64,000 bases of DNA from contig NZ_JAQMWQ010000007.1 of assembly GCF_030403775.1 (NCBI RefSeq), positions 1 to 64,000 on the forward strand. Reading direction: 5' to 3'. The stretch's first letter is position 1, and every line of letters starts with the position of its first letter. The notes beneath the pieces are model-generated. The model did not search any database. It saw nothing but the letters and a program-made list of their open reading frames with translations, and was not told the DNA's origin. The DNA is from Paenibacillus sp. BSR1-1 (lineage in GTDB: Bacteria > Bacillota > Bacilli > Bacillales > Cytobacillaceae). Below are positions 8,707-17,283 of this stretch, in pieces. Both the position numbers and the translations under genes were made by a program.

Positions 8707-9390
8707 ATGATGGTAATGCTGACAAATACCGAAAAACTGAAACAGTATATTCCCATGGTGCATTTTATTGCAGAAATAATGGGAGAAAATTGCGAGGTTG
8801 TATTACATGATGTAACGAACCCTGATCATTCCATTATTGAAATTGTGAATGGACAAATTAGCGGAAGAAAGATAAATAGTCCCATTACGGATCTTGCTTT
8901 GAAAATAATTAAAGAAAAAAGCTATAAAGATCGGGATTATATCTGCAATTATAAAAGCAGTTCAAAAACGATTAATACACTTCGTTCTTCCAGCTATTTT
9001 ATTAAAGATGAAAGTAACCAAATTATTGGAATGATTTGTGTTAATGTTGATATCACCGACTTTATTAAGGCGCGGAACATTTTAGATCAAGTCATTATGT
9101 TTGAAAATCCCAAAAATGATTCTGTCGAGCAAATAAAGCCGGTTCATGATCCGAATCTTTATGAAAATTTCGAAGAAAATATAGAAGATCTTCTCTCCTC
9201 TCTTATTAAAGGGGTTTTATCTGAATATGACATCCCAGCAGAGCGGATGTCTCCACAAGAAAAAATAGATGTAGTAAAAAAACTCAATGAAAAAGGTGCC
9301 TTTTTATTAAAAGGCGGGGTAAGTGAAGTTGCAAAATACCTAGATGTATCAGAAGCGACTATCTATAGATATTTACATAAAATAAAATAA
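8707..9390 (+). CDS. YheO/DauR-type PAS and HTH transcriptional regulator
   Basis: A 227-residue regulator with two parts: an N-terminal YheO-like PAS domain (about 7-120, 'HFIAEIMGENCEVVLHDV', 'SSYFIKDESNQIIGMICVNVD') and a C-terminal helix-turn-helix (about 175-227, 'VSEVAKYLDVSEATIYRYLHKI'). DauR of Pseudomonas, in this family, controls D-arginine catabolism, often next to RidA-like genes. Here it is divergent from RidA. AAAAGG 8 nt upstream supports ATG 8707; ATG 8710 is an alternative. Confidence 0.87.
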   Translation: MMVMLTNTEKLKQYIPMVHFIAEIMGENCEVVLHDVTNPDHSIIEIVNGQISGRKINSPITDLALKIIKEKSYKDRDYICNYKSSSKTINTLRSSSYFIKDESNQIIGMICVNVDITDFIKARNILDQVIMFENPKNDSVEQIKPVHDPNLYENFEENIEDLLSSLIKGVLSEYDIPAERMSPQEKIDVVKKLNEKGAFLLKGGVSEVAKYLDVSEATIYRYLHKIK

Positions 9391-9498
9391 TGGATTCGCC
9401 CTTCCTTTTTTACCCAATTTTTTTTAAATAAAAAGGAGTATTTGAGGGATTCACTTACCGTATTTATTTTTCATAGAAGAATGGAAACATTAGAGAAC

Positions 9499-9532
9499 CA
9501 CCCTTTTGCTGTGACAGCAAAGGGTGTTTTTT
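9499..9532 (+). terminator. terminator after the YheO-type regulator
   Basis: Stem 9499-9511 / 9515-9526 with one bulge and a 3-nt loop, followed by six T. It lies about 110 nt after the stop codon. The rest of the gap to 9660 shows nothing clear. Confidence 0.8.
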
Positions 9533-9657
9533 CTGTACCTATCTATTAATCTTAGATCTTCTACAATTTTCGTTCGATGATTGGCACCAATGGTTCTTTT
9601 TTCTAAAAAAAATCCAGCAATGGACGCAAAAAAGTTCCCAATGCTCAGGGATCCTTA

Positions 9658-9975
9658 CTACCCAGACGCCATTTTAATACCTATAACCCCTGCAATAATA
9701 CACAAAATCCATAAAGTTGATCTCAAACTTTTAGGTTCATGAAAGAAGAACATGCCGGCTAAAACACTTCCAATGGAGCCCATACCAGTCCATATTGCAT
9801 AGGCAGTCCCCAATGGAAGGGAAGTTACAGCTAATGAAAGAAAATAAAAGCTTAAACTCCCACAAATTAAACAAGCTATGGTAGGAAGCCATCGTTTAAA
9901 CCCATCTGCACGTTTCATGCTGATCACACTGCCTATCTCGGCAAAGCCCGCAATAACAAGAAAAAACCAAGCCAT
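9658..9975 (-). CDS. small multidrug resistance (SMR) protein, second of a pair
   Basis: A 105-residue, four-helix SMR protein (start ATG 9975, GGGG-type ribosome binding site just upstream). The conserved membrane glutamate is in 'VIAGFAEIGSVISMK', followed by 'LPLGTAYAIWTGMGSIGSV'. It resembles the YkkD/YvdR type of paired subunit. Its start lies 4 nt after the stop of the first subunit, so the two are probably co-translated and form a heterodimer. Known pairs export quaternary ammonium compounds or guanidinium. No guanidine riboswitch was seen upstream. Confidence 0.85.
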   Translation of the reverse strand: MAWFFLVIAGFAEIGSVISMKRADGFKRWLPTIACLICGSLSFYFLSLAVTSLPLGTAYAIWTGMGSIGSVLAGMFFFHEPKSLRSTLWILCIIAGVIGIKMASG

Positions 9976-9979
9976 TGAA

Positions 9980-10345
9980 TCATCCCCTAACATTTAACCT
10001 ATCAGTCATGTTCTTGGATGTTTTAGGTTCTGATGGGCTTATTTTTAATCCAATAATCCCTGCAATCATTAACGTCACAAAAAATACTTTCGATAGATTA
10101 ATAGTCTCTCCCCATAGAAGAATCCCGGCTGCGATTGTACCTACCGTTCCCAATCCAGTAAAAATGGCGTAACCTGTACCTAAGGGAATGGAATGTAACG
10201 CTTTTGAAAGCAAAAAGAAACTTAGGATTATGATAGCTACAGTTATGATGCTAGGGATTATGATGGTAAATCCATGTGAATATTTAAGACCTATCACCCA
10301 GATAATTTCCAATAATCCTGCTATTAAAATATAAATCCATGCCAT
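9980..10345 (-). CDS. SMR protein, first of a pair
   Basis: A 121-residue, four-helix SMR protein of the YkkC/YvdS type. The glutamate in 'IAGLLEIIWVIGLKYS' and 'SIPLGTGYAIFTGLGTVGT' are family marks, and a polar tail of about 20 residues follows helix 4. ATG 10345 is chosen because AAGGAGAG sits 6 nt upstream. It begins 27 nt after the Cof phosphatase gene, at the end of a long minus-strand operon. It may therefore export a product of that pathway, or only share the transcript. Confidence 0.85.
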   Translation of the reverse strand: MAWIYILIAGLLEIIWVIGLKYSHGFTIIIPSIITVAIIILSFFLLSKALHSIPLGTGYAIFTGLGTVGTIAAGILLWGETINLSKVFFVTLMIAGIIGLKISPSEPKTSKNMTDRLNVRG

Positions 10346-10372
10346 ATTGTTCTCTCCTTCAACACATGACAC

Positions 10373-11245
10373 TTAATTTTGAAGAGCGAAGTTCTCCATA
10401 AATTGATATATCGCGTGAGCCACCCCATTTTCATCATTTTTAAGGGTTGTTGTTGTACACACAGCTTTAATATCATCTTTCGCATTTTCCATCGCTACAC
10501 TGTATCCGACCTTCCGGAACATGGATAAATCATTGTTGCTGTCCCCGATTGCCATAGATTGTTCTAAGGATACATTCATCAAGAAAGCCATTTTTTCAAG
10601 GGCATTTCCTTTTGAAGCACCTTTATTCGTAATTTCAATGTTATGGTCAGCCGATGAAACTACCCCCAACTCACCAATCATGTCGAATCGGTTCCAGGCT
10701 TCAGCTAGTTTCTTTTGATTAAACGAACAGGCTACAATGTTAAATACTTCTTCCTTCTGTTTTAGGATGTCAGGATAGTTTTCAACAAGTACAAAGCCAA
10801 ACTGATCAAATTGTCTTTCCGCTTCTGCCGCTATCTTTTTCTGATCCCTATCCAAATCCGCGCTTTTCAATTGTTGAATCTCATGATAAAAAAATTCTCT
10901 CCTCTTCTTAAGCGTATAAATCGCTTTGTCAGTAAACACTTCATAATAAAAATCCCGTTCATCCAACCACTTTAGAATCGACTCTACACGCTCTTTCGAT
11001 ATCGGAATAGAGGAAAGCATCTTTCCATCATTCGAATGAATCGTTGCACCATTTGTCCCAATAATGCAGGGGGAAATCCCGGCCTTTTTACAAATGGTCT
11101 GAACATCAAAATAAGCCCGCCCTGTTGAAATGACGACTTCAAAACCTTGTTCTTGAGCATAATGAATCGCATTTCTATTTTCTTCACTAATTTCATTCTG
11201 ACCGTTTAATAATGTCCCATCCAAATCTATCGCAATGAAGCTCAT
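10373..11245 (-). CDS. Cof-type HAD-IIB phosphatase
   Basis: A 290-residue haloacid dehalogenase superfamily hydrolase. Motif I 'AIDLDGTLL' (residues 5-13, nucleophile Asp 7), motif II 'VISTGRAY', motif III lysine in 'NKGASKGNAL' and motif IV 'AIGDSNNDLSMF' are intact, with a C2B-type cap between them. Such enzymes dephosphorylate sugar phosphates, PLP or FMN. It follows the DeoR-type repressor by 76 nt, as often seen when the repressor senses a sugar phosphate. The substrate is unknown. Confidence 0.88.
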   Translation of the reverse strand: MSFIAIDLDGTLLNGQNEISEENRNAIHYAQEQGFEVVISTGRAYFDVQTICKKAGISPCIIGTNGATIHSNDGKMLSSIPISKERVESILKWLDERDFYYEVFTDKAIYTLKKRREFFYHEIQQLKSADLDRDQKKIAAEAERQFDQFGFVLVENYPDILKQKEEVFNIVACSFNQKKLAEAWNRFDMIGELGVVSSADHNIEITNKGASKGNALEKMAFLMNVSLEQSMAIGDSNNDLSMFRKVGYSVAMENAKDDIKAVCTTTTLKNDENGVAHAIYQFMENFALQN

Positions 11246-11321
11246 ATTTCGAAAACTCCTTTACTCATTTTTTTAAAGGAAGACCCATTTTTTAGTCACT
11301 ATATTTCCTGCTCTTGATCAC

Positions 11322-12104
11322 TTATGCCTGAATCCAATTGAGTTTCTTTAATTCCGGTTGATTATTCCATCCCACCGGCCATGATTGCTCACAAACAAAC
11401 ACATCGACTTTTTCGAAAGGACAAACCTTACAAAAAGTATCAACATCGATTTTAGAAGAATCGGTCAGTAAGATCACTTGCTTGGATACCTCGACCATCT
11501 TGCGTGAAACCAAAGATTCCTGTAAATGATAATTACTAACCCCATTTTGAATCGAAACACCGCCAGCAGAAATAAACGCTTTATTAATATTAAATTGTTG
11601 TAACGTTTGTTCCGTCAGACTGCCGCTGATCGACTGCTGCTTCGGGTCCAATAGCCCGCCTAGTAATAAAATTTGCCCTGTAAACTTATTTTGATTGAGA
11701 GATTCCGTCAATAGAGCTGAAACAGGAAGTGAATTGGTGATGATGGTAATATCCTTCTTATCTTGAATACATTGTGCAAATTCAAGCATGGTGGTCCCTA
11801 CATCAATGGCAATGACATCGCCGTTCGAAATGAGTTCTACTGCTTTTTTTCCAATCTTTACTTTCGCTTCCTGGTTTACTGTTGTACGATGTGCGAATGG
11901 AGGCTCCTCAAATGGAAAAACCGATTTAATCGCTCCACCGTAAACCCTCTTTAAAAGCCCTTTTTCCTCTAAAAGCATCAAGTCACGACGGATTGTTTCC
12001 TCTGAAACCTGAAACTGCTCCACTAAATCGATGACCTTTACTTTTCCCTCTCTATTTAATTCTTTTAAAATTTCATTCTTTCGTTCTTCTGGCAAAACGG
12101 ACAT
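11322..12104 (-). CDS. DeoR/GlpR family transcriptional repressor
   Basis: A 260-residue protein. The N-terminal helix-turn-helix (about 5-58, 'RKNEILKELNREGKVKVIDLVEQFQVSEETIRRDL') is classic for DeoR. The C-terminal DeoR sensor domain (about 75-235) has 'IAIDVGTTMLEFAQ', 'ITNSLPVS' and 'LLTDSSKID', the fold that binds a phosphorylated sugar effector. It lies 27 nt after the ABC ATPase gene and before the Cof phosphatase, so it probably controls this operon. Tandem sites upstream of the first gene (16949-16983) are candidate operators. Confidence 0.88.
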   Translation of the reverse strand: MSVLPEERKNEILKELNREGKVKVIDLVEQFQVSEETIRRDLMLLEEKGLLKRVYGGAIKSVFPFEEPPFAHRTTVNQEAKVKIGKKAVELISNGDVIAIDVGTTMLEFAQCIQDKKDITIITNSLPVSALLTESLNQNKFTGQILLLGGLLDPKQQSISGSLTEQTLQQFNINKAFISAGGVSIQNGVSNYHLQESLVSRKMVEVSKQVILLTDSSKIDVDTFCKVCPFEKVDVFVCEQSWPVGWNNQPELKKLNWIQA

Positions 12105-12131
12105 ATTTCTTCCTCCGGAATCATTGATAGA

Positions 12132-13145
12132 CTATAAAATAATGCATTCTTTTTTCGGCACAAAAATCTGAACCTGCGCCCCTTGTTCAAACATTTTCCC
12201 TTTGTGATGAAGATTGTCCACCAGGAAAGCGGCCCCTTCTGTTTCTACTTCATATCTTAGTACATTCCCTGTCATCGAAACATCTTTAACAAGCCCTTTA
12301 ATTCCCCAGTTATCATGTAAACCTAAGTGACCTTCATTAGCAGAAACGATTTGCAAAACTTCTGGACGAATGGCGATTTCCTTCCCGTTTAACTCTGTAC
12401 TGTGAACAAGTTTGTGGAAAACTTCCATACTCAAAACATTGTAATTTCCGATAAATTTCGCCACAAAGGTATTGACTGGAGAAGTATAAATTTCAACTGG
12501 AGAACCGGATTGAACAATTTTTCCTTTATTCATAACAAATATCCGATCCGACATCGTCATGGCTTCTTCCTGATCATGAGTCACAAAAATCGTGGTGATC
12601 TCTAATTCTTTCTGGATTCTTCTTAATTCTTTTTGCAAGTTTTTTCTAATTTTCGCATCTAATGCACTTAGCGGCTCATCCAAAAGCAGTACTTTTGGTT
12701 CCATGACAAGGGCGCGGGCAAGAGCCACCCTTTGTTGCTGACCGCCAGATAATTGATGTGGATAAGATTGTTCTTTTCCGACTAAATCTACGAGTTCGAT
12801 CATCTTGGTTACTCTTGTTTTAATATTTTTTGCCTTCTTCATTTTAAGACCGTAGGCGATATTATCAAAAACATTCATATTCGGGAACAGTGCATAGGAC
12901 TGAAACACCATACCGACTTCACGCTGACGCGGTGATATATGAGTGATATCCTTCCCATCAATGAAGATGCTTCCTGAATCCACGTCTTCAAGTCCGGCAA
13001 TCGATCGTAATAAGGTACTTTTTCCGCATCCGCTTTGTCCAAGAAGTGTCGCAAATTCTCCCTTTTTTAAGGTCAACGAAATATTTTCTAACACGACTTG
13101 GTGATGGTACCCCTTCGTCACTTGATCAATCGTTACATAGCTCAT
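12132..13145 (-). CDS. ABC importer ATP-binding protein (PotA/AfuC type)
   Basis: A 337-residue ATPase. Walker A 'GQSGCGKST' (about 36-44), Q-loop 'VFQSYALFPNM', signature 'LSGGQQQRVALARAL', Walker B 'VLLLDEPLSALD' and the switch 'FVTHDQEEAM' are all intact. A TOBE-like domain follows from about residue 240. This architecture drives uptake of iron(III), polyamines, thiamine or 2-aminoethylphosphonate-like compounds. The start codon overlaps the upstream permease stop by 4 nt. Confidence 0.92.
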   Translation of the reverse strand: MSYVTIDQVTKGYHHQVVLENISLTLKKGEFATLLGQSGCGKSTLLRSIAGLEDVDSGSIFIDGKDITHISPRQREVGMVFQSYALFPNMNVFDNIAYGLKMKKAKNIKTRVTKMIELVDLVGKEQSYPHQLSGGQQQRVALARALVMEPKVLLLDEPLSALDAKIRKNLQKELRRIQKELEITTIFVTHDQEEAMTMSDRIFVMNKGKIVQSGSPVEIYTSPVNTFVAKFIGNYNVLSMEVFHKLVHSTELNGKEIAIRPEVLQIVSANEGHLGLHDNWGIKGLVKDVSMTGNVLRYEVETEGAAFLVDNLHHKGKMFEQGAQVQIFVPKKECIIL

Positions 13146-14017
13146 GAATTTTCACCCTCTAAAGCTGTATTTTTTTGACGGAATGGTTTATTAATAAAGA
13201 AAACTGATCGTTTTTTAGAAGAAGGGCTAGGAACTTTATCTTTTTTAAACGTTAGTTTTAATACCGTTCCCGTTACCAGTAAAATGATCGAATAATACGT
13301 TATCACAATAGCACTTGTTAAATGACCACTGCTGTTAAGTTTGTCAGCAAGATAAATTTGAATCGTTTCAAATCGGCCCCCGACAAGCAAATTGGCAAAC
13401 GCAAACTCACTAAATAATAGCGCAACAGATAATAACGTAGACACCAAAATACCAGAGATTATATTAGGGAACACGACGGTGCGAAACGCCTGAAATTTTG
13501 TAGCTCCCAGTAATTCAGCTGCATCAACAAGCTGGACCGCATTCACCGTGCGAAGGCTGTTACGAATCCCTTGATACATAAAAGGTAATATTGTGATGAA
13601 ATATGCACCAACTAAAATCCACGGTGTTCCGGTAATAGGAAGAGGCCCATTCGAATAGACCTTGATCAAGCCTACAGCCCCAACGATCGGAGGTATTCCA
13701 TAAGGAAGCATAGCAACTGTTTGGAGCCATCCTTCCCATTTGCTGAAATAGACGGTAATGATAAAGATCGTTGGCAGCATTATCACCACACCAAGACCAA
13801 CCGTTACAAAAATTAAAAACAATGTATGCTGGAGTGCACCATAAAACCGTTCATCATGAAATAATTCGATATACCATTTCATCGTAAAACTCTCAGGGAG
13901 AATGGTATGATCCCATTTGCCGGCTACCGAGAATAAAAGCGTTGCTGCCAGCGGGATTACTAAATAAATCACAAGTAAACCAACGATTACTTTATGAAAG
14001 CTCAGTGAAGTTTTCAT
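13142..14017 (-). CDS. ABC importer permease, second subunit
   Basis: A 291-residue binding-protein-dependent permease with six or seven helices and a short basic C-terminal tail. The coupling (EAA-like) loop reads 'DAAELLGATKFQAFRTVVFPNIISG'. It pairs with the permease upstream, which it overlaps by 4 nt, and with the ATPase downstream, which it also overlaps by 4 nt. The set is therefore translated as one unit. Confidence 0.9.
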   Translation of the reverse strand: MKTSLSFHKVIVGLLVIYLVIPLAATLLFSVAGKWDHTILPESFTMKWYIELFHDERFYGALQHTLFLIFVTVGLGVVIMLPTIFIITVYFSKWEGWLQTVAMLPYGIPPIVGAVGLIKVYSNGPLPITGTPWILVGAYFITILPFMYQGIRNSLRTVNAVQLVDAAELLGATKFQAFRTVVFPNIISGILVSTLLSVALLFSEFAFANLLVGGRFETIQIYLADKLNSSGHLTSAIVITYYSIILLVTGTVLKLTFKKDKVPSPSSKKRSVFFINKPFRQKNTALEGENS

Positions 14018-14868
14018 CGTAAATCCCTCCTAATGCGGCGCATCATTCGGTTATTGAACCACATCGCCCCGATCATGGCCGAAGCTAAAAGAACGCCCAT
14101 AGCACTGCCTAGCTGCGGCTTTAAGGTCACGTCACTCGAGACTAAAGAGGCAATTTGCAATGACAATAAATTATAGTTGCTTCCGACCAGTGCATAGGCA
14201 GTTGCATAAGCGCCCATAGCATTGGCAAACAAAATACTGAAGGTACCTGCTATGCTAGGAAGCAAAACCGGAATCCCGATGTGGAGCCAAAAAGATAATT
14301 TGGTTCCACCCAATAAAGAAGATGCTTCTTTCCATTGCTTTTTAATTCCTTGATAAGATGGATAAATCAGCATTACAGCCAGCGGAATTTGAAAATATAT
14401 ATACACAAAAATGAGACCTGTCCAAGAATACAAATTAAAGCCTGCAAACACATCTAAACCCAGCTTGGAAAAAAGCAGCGTAAACAATCCATTGTTTCCA
14501 AGCAAAATAATAAATGAAAAAGAAAGCGGTATTCCTTCAAAATTGGAAGTCATATTGGCAATCATCACTAAGCGATTTTGGACCTTTTGTGAAAACTTTG
14601 TAAAAGAATAAGCGGCAATAACAGCAATGATTACAGAAATCACAGCAGAAACCAACGAAATGACAAGACTATTTTGGATCGCTTGCAAGTAAAATTTACT
14701 TTTAAAAATCGTTACATACTGCTGAATCGTGACTTGAATTCCATCATCTGCGTGAAAACTATCCCTCAGCATGGCCACTAATGGGCCGATTTCAAACCCG
14801 ACCACAAACAAAATAAACGGCAGTAAAAGTGCTAATAAGTAAAATTTTTGTTTTTTTATTTTTCGCAA
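14014..14868 (-). CDS. ABC importer permease, first subunit
   Basis: A 284-residue permease with six or seven helices. The coupling loop is 'EASSLLGGTKLSFWLHIGIPVLLPS'. It follows the phosphatase gene after an 83-nt gap that contains a hairpin (14901-14932). The hairpin could stabilise or attenuate the message between the periplasmic/catalytic genes and the membrane genes. Confidence 0.9.
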   Translation of the reverse strand: MRKIKKQKFYLLALLLPFILFVVGFEIGPLVAMLRDSFHADDGIQVTIQQYVTIFKSKFYLQAIQNSLVISLVSAVISVIIAVIAAYSFTKFSQKVQNRLVMIANMTSNFEGIPLSFSFIILLGNNGLFTLLFSKLGLDVFAGFNLYSWTGLIFVYIYFQIPLAVMLIYPSYQGIKKQWKEASSLLGGTKLSFWLHIGIPVLLPSIAGTFSILFANAMGAYATAYALVGSNYNLLSLQIASLVSSDVTLKPQLGSAMGVLLASAMIGAMWFNNRMMRRIRRDLR

Positions 14869-14900
14869 GACTTCCCTCTCCTCTATTTCGCTAACAATGG

Positions 14901-14932
14901 GGGAAATGGGTTTTATTGTAAAACCATTTCCC
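14901..14932 (-). promoter_or_regulatory. intra-operon hairpin
   Basis: GGGAAATGG/CCATTTCCC arms with a one-base bulge, between the phosphatase stop and the permease start. No T-run follows in the direction of transcription, so processing or 3'-end protection is more likely than termination. Confidence 0.55.
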
Positions 14933-14951
14933 GGCAGTCTTTTTTCGAAAA

Positions 14952-15785
14952 TTAAACGGACACGTTCCCCTTAAGGCCTGGCAATGAATAGTTGATCATT
15001 TTATCGGACGGTTCGATCTCTAATAGTTCACAAACGAGCGGGGCAAACGCCAATTGTGGGACGCCCTCACTGTGGACGCCAGGCTCCACTTTTGGACTAA
15101 TGATAAAGAGTGGGACATCACGCTCACCATCAGTTATCCCGCCGTGATTTCCATATTCACTCATACCATGATCAGATGTAATTAAAATATGGTATCCTTC
15201 CTTCATCCAAATTGGCAAAAGCTGTGCGAGCAAGCTTCCCATCTTTAAGATTTGTTCACGGTATTCTTTCGATTCCGAACCGAACACTTCCCCTTTTACG
15301 TCAACACCAAGCGGATGAATATATAAAAAGTGCGGGTCATGCTTTCGGCGCAATGCTTCCGCATCCATCAACACATGGCTGTCTGGATAATCATCGTCCC
15401 AATAAAATTTCCCGTATTGAATAGGCTTAGTTGAATCCTCTTGCTCGCGGTCTTCAACAAACACAAATGGAGCACGATTGTACAGTTCACTTACCCAGTA
15501 ATAGGCTGCTGCTCCGTTCCTTAACCCGTTCTCCTTCGTCAGATGAAAGAGACTTTTCTCGGTGGAAAGCTGCACAGCTTGATTCGAGGTAATACCGTTC
15601 ATCGAAGCAGGTGTACCAGTAAGCAGCACTTCATATAATGGACGGGAAAGACTAGGCAGCTCCGACCGAACCTTATAAAGTGCTGCCTGATTGGTTTCTA
15701 CAAGATGCTGAATATATCCCAGAGTCTCACAAGCTTTATCGTATCTCATTCCATCTACAACAATAGCGATTACTTTATTTGACAT
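14952..15785 (-). CDS. cytoplasmic alkaline-phosphatase-superfamily phosphodiesterase/phosphatase
   Basis: A 277-residue protein of the type I phosphodiesterase/nucleotide pyrophosphatase fold. 'AIVVDGMRYD' gives the first metal Asp, 'ELPSLSRPLYEVLLTG' the probable Ser nucleophile, 'YIHPLGVDVKG' and 'LITSDHGMSEYGNHGG' further metal ligands. There is no signal peptide, so it acts in the cytosol on something imported intact by the surrounding ABC system. The gene overlaps the binding-protein gene by 11 nt. Phosphonoacetate hydrolase and related phosphoesterases share the fold; the substrate remains open. Confidence 0.82.
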   Translation of the reverse strand: MSNKVIAIVVDGMRYDKACETLGYIQHLVETNQAALYKVRSELPSLSRPLYEVLLTGTPASMNGITSNQAVQLSTEKSLFHLTKENGLRNGAAAYYWVSELYNRAPFVFVEDREQEDSTKPIQYGKFYWDDDYPDSHVLMDAEALRRKHDPHFLYIHPLGVDVKGEVFGSESKEYREQILKMGSLLAQLLPIWMKEGYHILITSDHGMSEYGNHGGITDGERDVPLFIISPKVEPGVHSEGVPQLAFAPLVCELLEIEPSDKMINYSLPGLKGNVSV

Positions 15786-16881
15786 TGACTAACACCTCTT
15801 CCTGCCAAAGCTGCGGAAGTGTTTTAGCCGTTTCTTCCCAGGCTTGGAAATCCTTAATTGGTTTGGCATTTTTGTATTCTTCTTTTGGTATCATTTTATC
15901 CGCTACTTCTTTCGGGAGCTTCACGTTATCACGGATAGGACGGGCATATCCTTTAGCCAGGTTAATTTGTCCCTCGTCACTCAAGATATATTCTCTAGCG
16001 GCTATTGCGGCGTAAGGATGTTTCGCATATTTGTTAATAATCGTGGTATAGCCGCTTACGACTGAACCTTCTTTCGGTATGGTAACATCGAATTGGTCAC
16101 GATTGATTTGTTCTGCATAACCAAGGGCATTGAAATCCCAAACAAGAGCCACTTCTACTTCCCCTTTTTCGATGTTCGCTGGCTTAGCATCCGTTAAGCT
16201 AAGACGTCCTTGCTTTGCAAGCTTCTTAAAAAAGTCAATTCCTGGTTGAAGATGTTTTTCATCTCCCCCGTAAGCCATAGCCGCAGCAAGAACGGCCATT
16301 TGGTTCTGTGTTCCTCGCTGTACATCTCCAACGGTTACTTTGTAATTACCTTTTAGGATGTCATCCCAAGATTTTGGCGGATTTTTCACCAATTCTTTAT
16401 TCGTTAAGAAGGCAATCGTTCCTTGGTACCCGACAACCCAGTCCCCGTTGTCATCTTTTGCCCAGTCAGGTACATCATTCCAATAGGAAGTTTTATAGGG
16501 CAGTGTTAATTTCTTTTGTTCAGCAACCGGTCCAAAGGACATCCCTACATCGCCGATATCCGCGGTGGCATTTTCTTTTTCCGATTCCATTTTGGCAATC
16601 TCTTCAGCACTCGATAAATCTGTATCATTGTGTTTCAAAGTGTATTTTTTTGTTATTTCATCCCACGTTTCTCCCCAGTTGGCCCATGAATCAGGCATAC
16701 CGGCACTATTGACTTCCCCTTCTTTTTTGGCCTTTGTTTCAATTTCATTAAGGGTTAACGAGTTCGGATCCTTAATACTTGATGCAACCGGTTCCTTTGT
16801 ATCTGCACACGCGGCTAATCCAAGTACACTCATTCCTAACATCACAACTTGAATCGACTTGCACCATTTCTTAACATTCAT
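15775..16881 (-). CDS. ABC importer solute-binding lipoprotein (PotD/AfuA type)
   Basis: A 368-residue lipoprotein with a lipobox at 'GLAAC' (lipidated Cys 25). The mature part has the two-lobe Fe3+/polyamine/2-AEP-type binding fold: 'EEIAKMESEKENATADIGDVGMSFG', 'GYQGTIAFLTNKELVKNPPKSWDDIL', 'VEVALVWDFNALGYAEQ'. It is the first gene of the operon and defines what is imported. It lacks obvious tyrosine-rich iron ligands. Pairing with a cytosolic phosphatase points to a phosphorylated organic substrate. Confidence 0.87.
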   Translation of the reverse strand: MNVKKWCKSIQVVMLGMSVLGLAACADTKEPVASSIKDPNSLTLNEIETKAKKEGEVNSAGMPDSWANWGETWDEITKKYTLKHNDTDLSSAEEIAKMESEKENATADIGDVGMSFGPVAEQKKLTLPYKTSYWNDVPDWAKDDNGDWVVGYQGTIAFLTNKELVKNPPKSWDDILKGNYKVTVGDVQRGTQNQMAVLAAAMAYGGDEKHLQPGIDFFKKLAKQGRLSLTDAKPANIEKGEVEVALVWDFNALGYAEQINRDQFDVTIPKEGSVVSGYTTIINKYAKHPYAAIAAREYILSDEGQINLAKGYARPIRDNVKLPKEVADKMIPKEEYKNAKPIKDFQAWEETAKTLPQLWQEEVLVNVK

Positions 16882-16948
16882 AAAAAGTATCTCTCCCCAA
16901 TGTGGAATTTGTAATGTTGTTTACTGTTTGTTACGGTTTAATCATAAA

Positions 16949-16983
16949 TCCACAATGTTAATCCCACATTAATCCAACATTAA
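16949..16983 (-). promoter_or_regulatory. tandem candidate operator of the phosphoester import operon
   Basis: On the minus strand three head-to-tail copies of a TTAATGTKGGA-like unit occur (16973-16983, 16962-16972, and a 13-nt variant 16949-16961). They lie 70-100 bp upstream of the binding-protein start. DeoR-type repressors commonly bind short tandem repeats, and a gene for one is in this operon. Confidence 0.5.
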
Positions 16984-17075
16984 GAAATTGTAAAGTCAAT
17001 GTTAAAGAATGCAATGGATATTATTTATGCCCCAGCCTAACTTCTTTTTTTGAAAAATAAGATCCAACATGAACG

Positions 17076-17104
17076 TTGACATTCACTATTTATTTGGTTT
17101 AAAT
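17076..17104 (+). promoter_or_regulatory. sigma-A-like promoter of the EamA gene
   Basis: TTGACA (17076-17081), 17-bp spacer, TTAAAT (17099-17104). Transcription would begin near 17111, giving a leader of about 170 nt. Confidence 0.6.
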
Positions 17105-17171
17105 TAATAAAAGTAGTTTGAATACTAAAATCTATTTGTTTGTGGATTTTTCTAGAGGAATCTCTATTTTC

Positions 17172-17210
17172 GCCACACAGCTTCTATAGGCTGTGTGGCT
17201 TTTTTGTTTT
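17172..17210 (+). terminator. leader terminator (possible attenuator) upstream of the EamA gene
   Basis: Perfect 10-bp stem 17172-17181 / 17190-17199, 8-nt loop, then a T-rich tail. It lies between the likely promoter and the start at 17284, so read-through must be allowed for expression. I see no known riboswitch class or an obvious antiterminator. Confidence 0.7.
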
Positions 17211-17283
17211 GAAAAGTGCCAGAGGATTACAAAGTCAATTAATGGATCCATCATTTTTTAATAGATTGAAAGGGGAAGTGAAA

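Noticed and set aside
9440..9549. A 35-codon frame starting TTG after AAAAGGAG downstream of the YheO-type regulator
   Set aside because: The frame contains a complete intrinsic terminator (9499-9532), which fits a 3' untranslated region rather than a gene.
10346..11321. Guanidine (ykkC) riboswitch controlling the paired SMR exporter
   Set aside because: The SMR genes start 27 nt after the Cof phosphatase gene, leaving no room for a leader RNA, and no ykkC-like structure was seen.
14901..14932. Operon-internal intrinsic terminator in the phosphoester importer
   Set aside because: The stem is good but no T-run follows in the direction of transcription, so it was recorded as a hairpin only.
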